In this document: positions 1 through 8,471 of the stretch, one piece after another
How positions within the stretch are numbered: position 1 is the first letter of the stretch
Layout of the letters: each line of letters starts with the position of its first letter
Position numbers and translations under genes: made by a program
Notes under the pieces: model-generated
The model's database searches: none
Told to the model about the DNA's origin: nothing
What the model saw: the letters and a program-made list of their open reading frames with translations, nothing else
Assembly (NCBI GenBank): GCA_013299045.1
Contig: JAAFJX010000008.1
Span: 62,001-126,000, forward strand
Length of the DNA stretch: 64,000 nt
Reading direction: 5' to 3'
From: Cytophagales bacterium
GTDB lineage: Bacteria; Bacteroidota; Bacteroidia; Cytophagales; Bernardetiaceae

Positions 1-47
1 CCGCCTTTTGCCTGGATTTTCAGAAAACCTGTAATTTCCTTAGCCAT
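1..47 (-). CDS. rplK: 50S ribosomal protein L11, N-terminal fragment
   Basis: Only the first 15 codons lie inside the window. They read MAKEITGFLKIQAKG, the well known start of bacterial ribosomal protein L11, which forms the GTPase-associated centre of the large subunit with 23S rRNA. It lies 86 bases downstream of nusG on the same strand, the usual secE-nusG-rplK order, so it is probably the next gene of that operon. The rest runs off the left edge. Confidence 0.88.
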   Translation of the reverse strand, partial: MAKEITGFLKIQAKG

Positions 48-133
48 TTGATTGAATCATTTTAAAAAAAACAGACACTACTACGCGCAATGCCATATCT
101 TGAAGCCAGCGAACCAGCATAATTATTTAATGT

Positions 134-787
134 TTATTGTGCCTGGTCAAGTTTTTGTACTTGTGTGTAGTTCAACTCAATAGGCGCATTTCTGCCGAAA
201 ATAGTAACCATCACGTTTACTTTTTTCTTTTCATCAAAAACTTCTTCAATTTTGCCTGTGAAGCCAGAGAAAGGGCCGTCCATAACTTTGACAGACTCAC
301 CTACAAAATAGCGTGTTTCGTATTTAACCTCTTCCTGCGCCTCTTCTACCTTACCCAAAATGCGGTTTACCTCGCTTTCGCGCATGGGGCGCGGGCGTGG
401 CAAAGAACCTTGTTTGGGCACATCGGCAGGCGTTTTATCTGTAGCCTTTGTTTTTTTGGCTTTTGAAGGAGGCAAAACCTCTTCCATATCAAGGAAGCCA
501 ATAACACCAGGTGTGTCAGTTATACTGAATAGAATTTCGCCAAAATTAGGTACATCAAAGTCTGCATTCACGAGGATGTAGCCAGGCAGGTAGTTCTTTT
601 CAACTGCTATACGCTTGGTTTTACCGTCTTTGCTCTTACGCATTTGGTACACTTTTTCTGTTGGCGTAACTATCTGAGGCACGTGCGTTTTGAGTCCAGA
701 GTTAGTAAGCTCGCGCTCCATATAAACTTTGGCGTTTTTTTCTTGTCCGCTTACTACACGCAATATATACCACTTAAAGTTATCCAT
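134..787 (-). CDS. nusG: Transcription termination/antitermination factor NusG
   Basis: 217 residues. NusG binds the RNA polymerase clamp and couples transcription to Rho or to the ribosome. The N-terminal NGN domain (about residues 5-115) starts with WYILRVVSGQEKNAKVYMER and includes the YLPGYILV strand. A C-terminal KOW domain (about 160-217) carries VKVMDGPFSGFTGKIEEV. Between them lies a lysine-, proline- and alanine-rich linker of about 35 residues, longer than in E. coli (181 aa), as is common in Bacteroidota. It sits 39 bases after secE and before rplK, within the operon that starts at tRNA-Trp. The ATG at 787 opens directly into the NGN domain. Confidence 0.97.
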   Translation of the reverse strand: MDNFKWYILRVVSGQEKNAKVYMERELTNSGLKTHVPQIVTPTEKVYQMRKSKDGKTKRIAVEKNYLPGYILVNADFDVPNFGEILFSITDTPGVIGFLDMEEVLPPSKAKKTKATDKTPADVPKQGSLPRPRPMRESEVNRILGKVEEAQEEVKYETRYFVGESVKVMDGPFSGFTGKIEEVFDEKKKVNVMVTIFGRNAPIELNYTQVQKLDQAQ

Positions 788-826
788 TTTAGAAATGTAC
801 GTTTAGGTCGTTTTGTATTCAAAAGA

Positions 827-1021
827 CTATTGGAAAGATTCGTAAAGCGTTTTGAGGCCTACCTCAAAAACCCAATCCATTGCACCTATTACCAAGGCGA
901 ATATCATGGAGGCAACCAAAACAACAGTTGCAGTTGTTTGTAGCTCTATGTATTTCGTCCAAGTAACGTTTTCTTGCATTTCTTGGATAGAATCTTTTAT
1001 GAAAGTAATAAATTTGTTCAT
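827..1021 (-). CDS. secE: Preprotein translocase subunit SecE
   Basis: 64 residues, a short SecE with one membrane span, as usual outside the enterobacteria. SecE clamps the two halves of SecY in the inner-membrane Sec channel. The cytoplasmic amphipathic part (FITFIKDSIQEMQENVTW) is followed by a hydrophobic segment at about residues 30-50. The frame stays open upstream, but the extra residues would be encoded by the tRNA-Trp gene, so the ATG at 1021, just beyond the tRNA, is the start. It lies between tRNA-Trp and nusG, the conserved bacterial arrangement. Confidence 0.95.
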   Translation of the reverse strand: MNKFITFIKDSIQEMQENVTWTKYIELQTTATVVLVASMIFALVIGAMDWVFEVGLKTLYESFQ

Positions 1022-1038
1022 AAATTTGCTTAAAATAG

Positions 1039-1111
1039 CACGAGTGGAGAGGCTCGAACTCCCAGCCTGCGGTTTTGGAGACCGCTGCTCTACCAATTGA
1101 GCTACACTCGT
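1039..1111 (-). tRNA. tRNA-Trp (anticodon CCA)
   Basis: A 73-nt cloverleaf reads on the minus strand. The 7-bp acceptor stem ACGAGTG/CACTCGT is followed by discriminator G. The D arm is GCTCAATTGGTAGAGC. The anticodon loop CTCCAAA carries CCA inside the stem GCGGT/ACCGC, and the T loop contains TTCGAGC. The 3' CCA is not encoded. It is the first transcribed element after the promoter at 1129-1159 and ends 17 bases before secE, so it must be cut from a shared tRNA-secE-nusG transcript. Confidence 0.96.
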
Positions 1112-1128
1112 TTCCAGTAATTCGGGTG

Positions 1129-1159
1129 CAAAGGTAAAAACTTTTTAATTAATAACAAA
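1129..1159 (-). promoter_or_regulatory. Bacteroidota-type promoter of the tRNA-Trp-secE-nusG-rplK operon
   Basis: On the minus strand a TTTG (1159-1156), a 19-base spacer and TACCTTTG (1136-1129) match the Bacteroidota consensus TTTG-N19-TAnnTTTG. The predicted start is a few bases before the tRNA 5' end at 1111. Confidence 0.75.
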
Positions 1160-1370
1160 TCTTTTTATAAAAATAAGACAACTTGTTATAAAAAATATTG
1201 CCCAGATAGTCTATACCTGATTTAAGTATTTTACTTTTAGATACTTAACCCTTTATTTATGACAATTTATCCATACCATAAGAGTATTGAGAATTAACAG
1301 CAGTATGCTTTATGCTCCTAAAAAGGTTCAGTAGCCAAGTCGCTGTAGTCAAATTGGGCTGGTTCTTATT

Positions 1371-1400
1371 TTGCTTTTTGGCTAAGAATCCTTACTTTTG
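1371..1400 (+). promoter_or_regulatory. Bacteroidota-type promoter of mutS
   Basis: TTG at 1371-1373, preceded by Ts, then 19 bases, then TACTTTTG at 1393-1400. This fits the TTTG-N19-TAnnTTTG consensus and implies a leader of roughly 40 bases before the mutS ATG. Confidence 0.7.
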
Positions 1401-1444
1401 CAAACGTTTAAAAAGCCTTCATACGCCCAAAATAAATCAAAAAA

Positions 1445-4102
1445 ATGGCCAAGCAGACTAAAGAAAGCGATAAGCAAACACCGCTCATGAAGCAGTATGC
1501 TGTTATGAAAGGGCAGTACCCAGATGCCATTTTGCTATTTCGTGTGGGCGATTTTTATGAAATGTTTGGTCAAGATGCAGTTCAGGCCAGTAAGGTTTTG
1601 GATATAGTCCTGACACGGCGCGCCAATGGAGCAGCCTCTTTCGTAGAGCTGGCTGGTTTTCCATATCATGCTTTGGATAACTACCTCCCGCGCCTCGTGC
1701 GGGCGGGTCTGCGTGTGGCCATCTGCGAGCAGCTAGAAGACCCAAAATTGGCGCAAGGTATAGTCAAACGTGGTGTTACCGAACTCATTACACCAGGTCT
1801 TACTATTCACGACAACGTACTTGACACCCGTCAGAACAATTTTTTGGCGGCTCTTTTTTTTGAACCGAGCAGAGAGAGTACATCGCCCAAACGTGGTGGA
1901 GTTGCGTTTTTGGATTTGTCTACAGGCGAATTTTGTGTGTCAGAAGGCAGCATAGAGCAGTTGCTCAAGTTGATTCAGGGCTTTAAACCCTCTGAGTTGA
2001 TTTTTGCAAAAGGTCAGAAGAGTAATATAGAGGCTAATCTTAGTTCGGAGTATCATATTTTTGGCCTTGAGGACTGGTTTTTTACACGTCAGTTTGGATA
2101 TGAAAAGCTAACGACGCATTTCCAAACGCCCAATTTAAAAGGTTTTGGTGCAGAAACACTTCACGAAGGTTTGGCTGCTGCTGGTGCTATCTTACATTAT
2201 TTAGAAAGCACTGAACACAAGGAAATTAGCCATATTACTGGCCTTTCTTTGCTTCAGCAAGACGACTATCTTTGGCTGGACAAGTTCACAATTCGTAACC
2301 TAGAGTTGGTCAGTACACAACACGATAACGGTGTGCCGCTTATTAAGATATTAGACCAAACAGCAACGGCTATGGGTGCGCGTATGTTGCGGCAATGGCT
2401 TGTATTACCGCTTGCCAAACTTGAGCGTATTCAACACAGGCAGGCCGTGGTTGCTTATTTTTTGGCCAATGAGGCCAATCTAATGAATACCATTTCCTTT
2501 TTGAAAGGCATAGGCGACTTGGAACGCTTAGTTGGTAAAGTGGCAGTGGGCAGAATTAATCCACGCGAAATGCTGCGCCTCTGCAAATCTTTAGAAAATA
2601 CCAAACCCTTGCGTGAACTCCTTACCAATGAACAGAATCCTGAAACGATACAAAGCCTCGGCAAATTGCTAGACCCACTGCCAGAACTGCAAGATTATCT
2701 ACAAAATTTGCTCAAAGACGAAGTGCCGCTTGCTTACAATCAGGGCAATATCATTAGAGAGGGGTTTCATGCCGAACTAGATGAACTGAGGCAGCTTGCT
2801 AACGACGGCAAGGCTGTTTTAGACAAGATACTGGCCAGAGAAATACAAAATACAGGCATTACTAGCCTTAAAATTTCTTACAATAAGGTTTTTGGATACT
2901 ACATTGAGGTTACAAATGCACATAAGAACCGCGTTCCGACCAGTTGGATACGCAAACAGACACTTACTGGTGCAGAACGTTACATTACGGAAGAACTAAA
3001 AATCTACGAAGAGAAGATACTTACTGCCGAAGACCGCAGCACGCAAATAGAAACCCAGCTCTTCCAAGAGGCTTTGCGATTTGCGTTGAAGTTTGTGCCT
3101 CAGATTCAAACGAATGCACGTTGGCTAGCGCTCACGGACGTACTTGCGAGTTTTGCTATTCTGGCGCAAAAAAACAACTATACCCAGCCTCTTCTTAGCG
3201 AAGATTTTAACTTGAATATTTGGGCTGGCAGGCACCCTGTTATAGAACATCAGCTTCCGCCCAATACGCCTTACATACCTAATGATGTTATTTTAGATAC
3301 TGACAAACAGCAAATTATCATTATCACTGGCCCCAATATGGCGGGTAAGTCTGCCCTACTTAGGCAAACAGCATTGATTGTACTGATGGCGCAAATTGGT
3401 TGCTTTGTTCCGGCAGAAAGAGCCGAAATTGGCCTTGTGGACAAGATTTTTACAAGAGTGGGCGCAACCGATAACTTGGCTCAGGGAGAATCTACATTTA
3501 TGGTGGAAATGAGCGAAACGGCTGCTATTATGAACAATTTAAGCAGCAGGAGTCTTGTTTTGATGGACGAGATTGGGCGCGGAACCAGTACCTACGATGG
3601 CATTTCTATCGCATGGGCGCTTGTGGAGTTCTTGCACCAGCATAAGCACAAAGCAAAAACCCTCTTCGCTACGCATTACCACGAACTCAGCCAGTTAGCT
3701 GATAATTTTGAGCGCGTTAAAAACTTCAACGTGGCCGTTAAGGAAATTCAAGACAAAATCATTTTTCTAAGAAAATTGAAGGAAGGAAGTTGTGAGCATA
3801 GCTTTGGCATCAACGTTGCGCAAATTGCGGGAATGCCGCCCCTCATTATAGCCCGCGCTAAAGAGCTAATGACGCATTTTGAAAATAGTAAAATAAAAGA
3901 CGACAGGCTCAGTTTGCTAAAAAGTGTGCCCAAAAATACGCCAGTTCAGGCCAATCTGTTCGCACCCATTGACCTTAATTACAACCGCATCAAAGAAGTG
4001 TTGCGTCTTGTTGATATCAATGCAATTTCGCCTGTAGAAGCACTGTTGAAACTCAATGAGCTGAAGTTTTTGGCCGAAAAGAGCGACCAGCAACCTGTTT
4101 AG
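1445..4102 (+). CDS. mutS: DNA mismatch repair protein MutS
   Basis: 885 residues, normal length for MutS1. It recognises mismatches and small loops and recruits MutL through an ATP-driven clamp. The N-terminal mismatch-binding domain begins PLMKQYAVMKGQYPDAILLF and contains the Phe-x-Glu wedge in GDFYEMFG (about residues 36-43). Connector, lever and clamp domains follow. The C-terminal ABC ATPase has Walker A GPNMAGKSALLRQ (about 630-642) and Walker B LVLMDEIGRGTSTYDG (about 703-718), then the ATHYHEL switch. It is transcribed alone, away from the tRNA-Trp operon, and ends 37 bases before the convergent gldH. Confidence 0.98.
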   Translation: MAKQTKESDKQTPLMKQYAVMKGQYPDAILLFRVGDFYEMFGQDAVQASKVLDIVLTRRANGAASFVELAGFPYHALDNYLPRLVRAGLRVAICEQLEDPKLAQGIVKRGVTELITPGLTIHDNVLDTRQNNFLAALFFEPSRESTSPKRGGVAFLDLSTGEFCVSEGSIEQLLKLIQGFKPSELIFAKGQKSNIEANLSSEYHIFGLEDWFFTRQFGYEKLTTHFQTPNLKGFGAETLHEGLAAAGAILHYLESTEHKEISHITGLSLLQQDDYLWLDKFTIRNLELVSTQHDNGVPLIKILDQTATAMGARMLRQWLVLPLAKLERIQHRQAVVAYFLANEANLMNTISFLKGIGDLERLVGKVAVGRINPREMLRLCKSLENTKPLRELLTNEQNPETIQSLGKLLDPLPELQDYLQNLLKDEVPLAYNQGNIIREGFHAELDELRQLANDGKAVLDKILAREIQNTGITSLKISYNKVFGYYIEVTNAHKNRVPTSWIRKQTLTGAERYITEELKIYEEKILTAEDRSTQIETQLFQEALRFALKFVPQIQTNARWLALTDVLASFAILAQKNNYTQPLLSEDFNLNIWAGRHPVIEHQLPPNTPYIPNDVILDTDKQQIIIITGPNMAGKSALLRQTALIVLMAQIGCFVPAERAEIGLVDKIFTRVGATDNLAQGESTFMVEMSETAAIMNNLSSRSLVLMDEIGRGTSTYDGISIAWALVEFLHQHKHKAKTLFATHYHELSQLADNFERVKNFNVAVKEIQDKIIFLRKLKEGSCEHSFGINVAQIAGMPPLIIARAKELMTHFENSKIKDDRLSLLKSVPKNTPVQANLFAPIDLNYNRIKEVLRLVDINAISPVEALLKLNELKFLAEKSDQQPV

Positions 4103-4138
4103 CGGTTTAGTTGCTCTGCCAACTGTTTTGGCTTCAGT

Positions 4139-4633
4139 TTACTCTGCTTTTTCTAAGGTATAACCAACAGATACCACAGACTGTATGGTATCTGGCCGCA
4201 TATAGTGCTGCACCTCAAATACATAATCGCCCTTACTCGGAAATTTCTGCTCATTCAATAAGTAGAAATGGTTATCATATAAATTGTTGGAATAAGTCTT
4301 GAGCCAACCACCCTGCCCCAGCGGTTCGCCTGTTTTACAGTCTAAAAGCTCTAGCTCTTCGCGTTTTGTAAAAGCAGGTTTTTTATTGCCTTTTTGATAA
4401 ATATTGTAAACAATAAAAAGATTACAAAAACCAAATGACATATCGTGTCGCACATCAAAAAAGAAATTGTATGGCACGTTTTCATCAGTAATCTTGAAAT
4501 CAAAGCTATACTTGGTTTGAGCAGACCATTGCGCGTCGGGCAAGTCCTTTACCTCTGCGGACTCATAGGGGCTATCACAGGCCACCACCAGAATAAGAAG
4601 TATAAAGACCAAGCGAGCTTTTCTGAAAGACAT
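4139..4633 (-). CDS. gldH: Gliding motility lipoprotein GldH
   Basis: 164 residues from the chosen start. The signal peptide MSFRKARLVFILLILVVAC ends in a lipobox (VVAC), so it is a lipoprotein. The body matches GldH in pattern: an early W, FDFKITDENVPYNFFFDVRH, then SFGFCNLFIVYNIY. GldH is needed for gliding and stability of the motility machinery in Flavobacterium; its exact role is unknown. An in-frame start 36 bases upstream (4669) would add 12 residues and sit only 9 bases after the preceding gene's stop. The shorter form gives a more typical lipoprotein signal. It is the second gene of a pair with the DoxX-like gene. Confidence 0.85.
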   Translation of the reverse strand: MSFRKARLVFILLILVVACDSPYESAEVKDLPDAQWSAQTKYSFDFKITDENVPYNFFFDVRHDMSFGFCNLFIVYNIYQKGNKKPAFTKREELELLDCKTGEPLGQGGWLKTYSNNLYDNHFYLLNEQKFPSKGDYVFEVQHYMRPDTIQSVVSVGYTLEKAE

Positions 4634-4678
4634 AAATCCGCTTTTAGAAAGGGTTTTAATTGAGAACATAAAAAAAGA

Positions 4679-5830
4679 TTATTGCACAAGCCTAGTAAGT
4701 TCATTAGCCTCTGGTAACTTCCTGAAGCCCCATTTGCCTACAATAAGGCCATCTTTTAAAAGCATGAGACTTGGATTGGCGCGTGTCATCGTCTTTAGCA
4801 GCGTGCCATCTGCCAAAAAAAGTGGAGCAGCCAACTGTACTTCATGCCTAAAAGCTTCCAGTTCACCGCTACCGTCGTCCCATATCATAGCCATAGGTTT
4901 TATGCCATTTTTCTCTGCCTCTGTAACCAACCGATTAATGGCTTGAAATGCCTCTTTGTCCGCTTTTTGAAAATTCGGAATCAGCACAAGAAGTTGTTTG
5001 CCGCGAAGCGAGTCTGCCGAATAGTTCATGCTATCATTAAAAAAAGCAAAGTCCGTAATTTTGGGGGTGGACTCTTCCGGATTAACGGTTATCATTTCTT
5101 TAAATTTATAACTCTTATCCGTAGGATACTGGTCTAGCGTAATGTCTTTACCGTCCTTGGTCATAACGTATCTGAAAATTGGAGGTTTTTCAGGCTTAGA
5201 CTGCTTGATGATGCTTTTACCAACTGCGTAGGGCATTAAGTCAAAGTAAGGCATATACATAACAGCCAAAACAGCCAGAAGGACAGATAAGGCTAAGCCA
5301 CCCAAAGCTGTACTTTGCGTGAGTGGTGTGCTATCATTGCGCATTGTTTTGGGCTGAAATATGAGCACCAGAATCATAACGTCCAGCACAATATCTTTGT
5401 AGAAAGAGTGCCAGGGTTTCAGTTGAATGAGCGTACCAAAGCAGCCACAGTCGCGCACAGCGTCAGTGTAAGCAGAATAAAAAGTTAAAAAGGAAAAGAA
5501 AATCATGAGCAAAAGGAGTAGCCAAAGCACCAAATTGCGTCTATAATTAATCAATAAGGCCAAACCCAGAGCTACCTCAAAGACGCACATCGCTATTCCT
5601 ATAGCTAAAGCAAAAGGCACAAAACCATGAAAAGCAGGGCTTATTCTGTTTGCAAAGACCTCAAAATACTCCTCCATTTTTAGGGCTGTTCCTATTGGGT
5701 CATTAATTTTGACAAGCCCAGAAAACATCATAAAGAGGCTCAGAAGCGTAATGAGCAAATAATTTAAAATTTTTAAGCCTAGCGGTTTGCTGGGGCGGTC
5801 TAAGTCCGAATACAATTCTGCGTCCGTCAT
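4679..5830 (-). CDS. DoxX/MauE-like membrane protein with a C-terminal thioredoxin-like domain
   Basis: 383 residues. The N-terminal half has four or five membrane spans, opening with LITLLSLFMMFSGLVKINDP, which is typical of the BT_3928-type DoxX/MauE-related family of Bacteroidota. A CGCFG motif in the loop near residue 127 resembles the redox cysteine pair of that family. The C-terminal half (about 250-383) resembles a thioredoxin-fold domain, with KQLLVLIPNF and PSLMLLKDGLIVGKWGFRKL, but has no CxxC there. A thiol-redox role is inferred. A TACTTTTG element on the minus strand (5913-5906) may be its -7 box. It is upstream of gldH, probably in one operon. Confidence 0.8.
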   Translation of the reverse strand: MTDAELYSDLDRPSKPLGLKILNYLLITLLSLFMMFSGLVKINDPIGTALKMEEYFEVFANRISPAFHGFVPFALAIGIAMCVFEVALGLALLINYRRNLVLWLLLLLMIFFSFLTFYSAYTDAVRDCGCFGTLIQLKPWHSFYKDIVLDVMILVLIFQPKTMRNDSTPLTQSTALGGLALSVLLAVLAVMYMPYFDLMPYAVGKSIIKQSKPEKPPIFRYVMTKDGKDITLDQYPTDKSYKFKEMITVNPEESTPKITDFAFFNDSMNYSADSLRGKQLLVLIPNFQKADKEAFQAINRLVTEAEKNGIKPMAMIWDDGSGELEAFRHEVQLAAPLFLADGTLLKTMTRANPSLMLLKDGLIVGKWGFRKLPEANELTRLVQ

Positions 5831-6062
5831 GCGCTTGAATCAGTTTTTTTTAGTAAATGCTTGAGCAATAGCTTTAAAATAGCAACGATAGCGCTATATG
5901 TTTTGCAAAAGTAATTATTCAATCAATGAAAGCGAAAAAAAATTTGTCTTTTAACGACTTATTCGCTTTTTATTACGATTTAGTAAGAACCGCGCTTGAT
6001 AAACCAAGCACAATTCAATGCACAGGCCTGTTCATTTCTAGTCTAGTTATGCCCAGCAGGCT

Positions 6063-6854
6063 TTAGTGTGTGCCATAACTCTCTTCAAAACTCTGCCCAG
6101 CGCGCATAGCCTCTATAAATTTCAATAACCCTTGTTGCCCATTGCGTTCATACCATGTTCTGACCCACTCTCTGGCCAATAAATGATTGCGCAAACTGTT
6201 CGTCTGCGGGTTCGCATAAAAGTTAGTCCTGCTTGCTAAATCTTGTGGGCGTGGCTGCTCGCTTGTATAGGCTCTAAGCCACTTTTCTGATTCTGCATAC
6301 CGCTCATCAAGCAAAAGCGCCAAGCCTTCGTCAAACCATTGTGGCAACTGAGGCTGCCGCAAGCCTTTTCCTAATCTATCATAAAGTTCTGCATGACAAA
6401 GCTCATGGCTGGCAATGGCTGCCGATAGCTCATACATAGAAAAAACTATGAAAGACTGGCCAAAATAAAAGGTGCTGGCTATGCGCGTGGGAGCATTTGG
6501 CATAAAACGTTCTACATTATAAGGCTTATAGAGAAAAATACAGCGTGGTCGGCTTGTTAAAGAACCGTAGAGTTCATGGCAGCGCCCCTCTGCCACACGC
6601 ATACAAAGCATGATAAAGTCTTTTTCAGCTTCTGTAGGGGTTTGGTCTGCCCAATACTCTTTGCGCGTGTTCAAGCAAACAAAACCTTGGCTGGTGGGTG
6701 TGAGGCTGCGCAACACTTGAGGTATGGCCATGACGCAGACCATCAAGCTTAAAAGCAGTCCGGCAAGCCCCACCCAAAAGAAATGTGTACAAAATAAGTT
6801 CCAATTCTGAGCAGTGGAATCAACTAATTTCTTTGAGTTCGCTTCATGCCTCAT
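6063..6854 (-). CDS. Membrane-anchored HExxH peptidase-like protein
   Basis: 263 residues with one N-terminal transmembrane segment (about 27-48, FFWVGLAGLLLSLMVCVMAI). The catalytic-looking part has SHELCHAEL (about 148-156), an HExxH zinc motif, followed about 25 residues later by QWFDEGLALLL. The Glu there fits the third ligand of gluzincin peptidases of the peptidase MA type. No substrate can be named. Its ATG overlaps the stop of the upstream glycosyltransferase by 4 bases (ATGA), so the two are translationally coupled. This suggests work on a cell-surface glycan or glycoprotein, but that is inference. Confidence 0.72.
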   Translation of the reverse strand: MRHEANSKKLVDSTAQNWNLFCTHFFWVGLAGLLLSLMVCVMAIPQVLRSLTPTSQGFVCLNTRKEYWADQTPTEAEKDFIMLCMRVAEGRCHELYGSLTSRPRCIFLYKPYNVERFMPNAPTRIASTFYFGQSFIVFSMYELSAAIASHELCHAELYDRLGKGLRQPQLPQWFDEGLALLLDERYAESEKWLRAYTSEQPRPQDLASRTNFYANPQTNSLRNHLLAREWVRTWYERNGQQGLLKFIEAMRAGQSFEESYGTH

Positions 6855-7846
6855 AGACGTTTTTCAGTGGCTAGGCAAGCTAAAATACGATTCATGACCT
6901 CTTTGGGCTCTATACTACCAATACAAGCACAAGGTTTTCTGTCTTTCGCAATGCTAGCGCAAAGTCTGCACTCTTTTGATTGTGCCAGAAGTTGCACTTT
7001 ATAGCCCAAAGCACCCCAACGACCAATGTGCATGGGTTTTATAGAAGGATAAATGCCCAAAGTATGTATGCCGAGAGCTGCCGCAATATGCAAAGGCCCC
7101 GTGCTACAAGCAACTAAAACCTTGGTTTGAGCTATCAGCGCAATGAGTTCGCGCAAAGACAGCTGCCCTGTAAGGTTTTGAACATGAGGAAGTTTGAAAA
7201 TTTGAGGGCATTCTTGTCGAATTAAGTTTCCTTCTGTTTCTGTACCTGTAATAGCAATACGCAAATGGGGCAAACTTTCGGCAAGTTGGTAGTAGTGTGT
7301 CAGTGGCCACTCACGCGCACTCCCCTTGGACTTTGGGTGCAAAATGAGCGTAGGCTTCTGGTGCATAGAAACATCTGCTTGAGGTGCAGAAAAGCCGTAA
7401 TATTTGGGCAGGTCTGCAACCGTTACAAGCGTAGGTAAGCCCAAAGCGCCGAGTAATTGAATGTTGAGCTGCGCTTCATGGAGAGGCGAATCTCGCCTGC
7501 CCAAATTGATGCGCCTATTACAAGTAAGCCAATGCTGCAAACGGTGGCTCGTGCCTACACGCAATGGCACACGCTGTGAGTAGGCTATTTTGGCTACTTC
7601 ATAATCTGGCAATACGTGTATAAATGCCTGAATATCATGCTCTTTTAGCAAATAAGGTTGAGCCAATAGCGTGTCTCTGTCTAAAAAAAAATCTATGCAA
7701 TGACAACAATCTACAAGGGCTTTGGTGTAACTTTTACCCAAAAAAAAGATTTTTGACCTTGGCCACTGCGCTTTAAGCCAGCCCGCCATGGGCAAGGTAA
7801 GCATGACATCGCCAAGATTATCAGGCCGACTCAGCAAAATATTCAT
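6851..7846 (-). CDS. Family 9 glycosyltransferase (heptosyltransferase-like)
   Basis: 331 residues. The N-terminus MNILLSRPDNLGDVMLTLPM is the classic start of the GT9/ADP-heptose:LPS heptosyltransferase fold (GT-B). The C-terminal nucleotide-sugar site shows LVACSTGPLHIAAALGIHTL (about 246-265). GT9 enzymes add heptose or related sugars to lipopolysaccharide core from the cytoplasmic face. A cysteine-rich patch near the C-terminus (CRLCASIAKDRKPCAC) is often seen in this family. It is coupled to the HExxH peptidase by an ATGA overlap. The sugar and acceptor are unknown. Confidence 0.9.
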   Translation of the reverse strand: MNILLSRPDNLGDVMLTLPMAGWLKAQWPRSKIFFLGKSYTKALVDCCHCIDFFLDRDTLLAQPYLLKEHDIQAFIHVLPDYEVAKIAYSQRVPLRVGTSHRLQHWLTCNRRINLGRRDSPLHEAQLNIQLLGALGLPTLVTVADLPKYYGFSAPQADVSMHQKPTLILHPKSKGSAREWPLTHYYQLAESLPHLRIAITGTETEGNLIRQECPQIFKLPHVQNLTGQLSLRELIALIAQTKVLVACSTGPLHIAAALGIHTLGIYPSIKPMHIGRWGALGYKVQLLAQSKECRLCASIAKDRKPCACIGSIEPKEVMNRILACLATEKRL

Positions 7847-7861
7847 AGCTACGAATCAAAC

Positions 7862-8248
7862 TTAGTCCATGACCGTAAACTGACCAGGAGTTGAAAACTG
7901 AATAACTCCACCATAACTACACATGAGCTTGCAAGTATTGTTCACGGCAGGCATTTTGGCTATCAAAACCGTAGGCACGCCAGGCATCCAAGGTGCGGGA
8001 GTAGCAGGAACACAAGGCATAGGCGTAAGAACACCCAGAGCAGCCGCAGTGGCTGCTGCTACGGTAGGATTGGCAGGCGAATTGCACAAACCAAAAGGTA
8101 AAACATTTACCATTGGTTTGCTGTCCATGATATTGGCGGCAGGATTTCCACCAGCCATGACGCGGTTGGCGGGCAGAACTACCAAAGACGAGGGTGTAGC
8201 ACCAAATGAACAAGTCATCATAGCGCCCATACAAACTTGCTGTCCCAT
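7862..8248 (-). CDS. PAAR-like (DUF4280-type) spike protein
   Basis: 128 residues, rich in Ala, Pro, Val and Met, with short beta-forming repeats. It begins MGQQVCMGAMMTCSFGATPS and contains MAGGNPAANIMDSKPMVNV, the pattern of PAAR-like DUF4280 proteins. These cap the VgrG-type spike of type VI or extracellular contractile injection systems. Paired cysteines (in CMGAMMTC, FGLC, TPMPC, CKLMC) resemble the metal-binding residues of PAAR tips. No sheath, tube, baseplate or VgrG gene is nearby, so it is an orphan here. The ATG at 8248 is chosen because the family motif starts there; a longer frame to 8308 adds unrelated residues. It ends 15 bases before the GT9 start. Confidence 0.75.
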   Translation of the reverse strand: MGQQVCMGAMMTCSFGATPSSLVVLPANRVMAGGNPAANIMDSKPMVNVLPFGLCNSPANPTVAAATAAALGVLTPMPCVPATPAPWMPGVPTVLIAKMPAVNNTCKLMCSYGGVIQFSTPGQFTVMD

Positions 8249-8471
8249 AATTATAGCAATAAAAGGCGATTGAATAGTGTTTGGTTGTGCAAAAACAAGA
8301 AAATACACTTGACCGCGGGCTCGGGCAGCTCAAACTCTCACTGAATTAACCCTAGCTTGCCCGCAAATATACAGAAAGTTAGCGCTCCTACAAGGCTTTA
8401 TATGAAATACTGCACGAACTCTAGCTATGCCGTATAAGAACGCGCTTAACCAGCCCCAAAAGAACGCAAAC

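Larger units (their letters stand above)
1112..1444. other. Divergent intergenic region between tRNA-Trp and mutS
   Basis: 333 bases without a gene. It holds the two divergent promoters listed separately (1129-1159 minus, 1371-1400 plus). The AT-rich middle (about 1160-1365) shows no reading frame of note, no strong hairpin and no recognisable RNA. Confidence 0.7.

Noticed and set aside
827-1096. Longer SecE frame reaching through the tRNA-Trp gene
   Set aside because: The extra N-terminal residues are encoded by the tRNA itself; the ATG at 1021 gives a normal SecE.
7917-8333. Open frames on both strands over the PAAR-like gene
   Set aside because: They are shadows of its repetitive Ala/Pro-rich sequence and show no family features.
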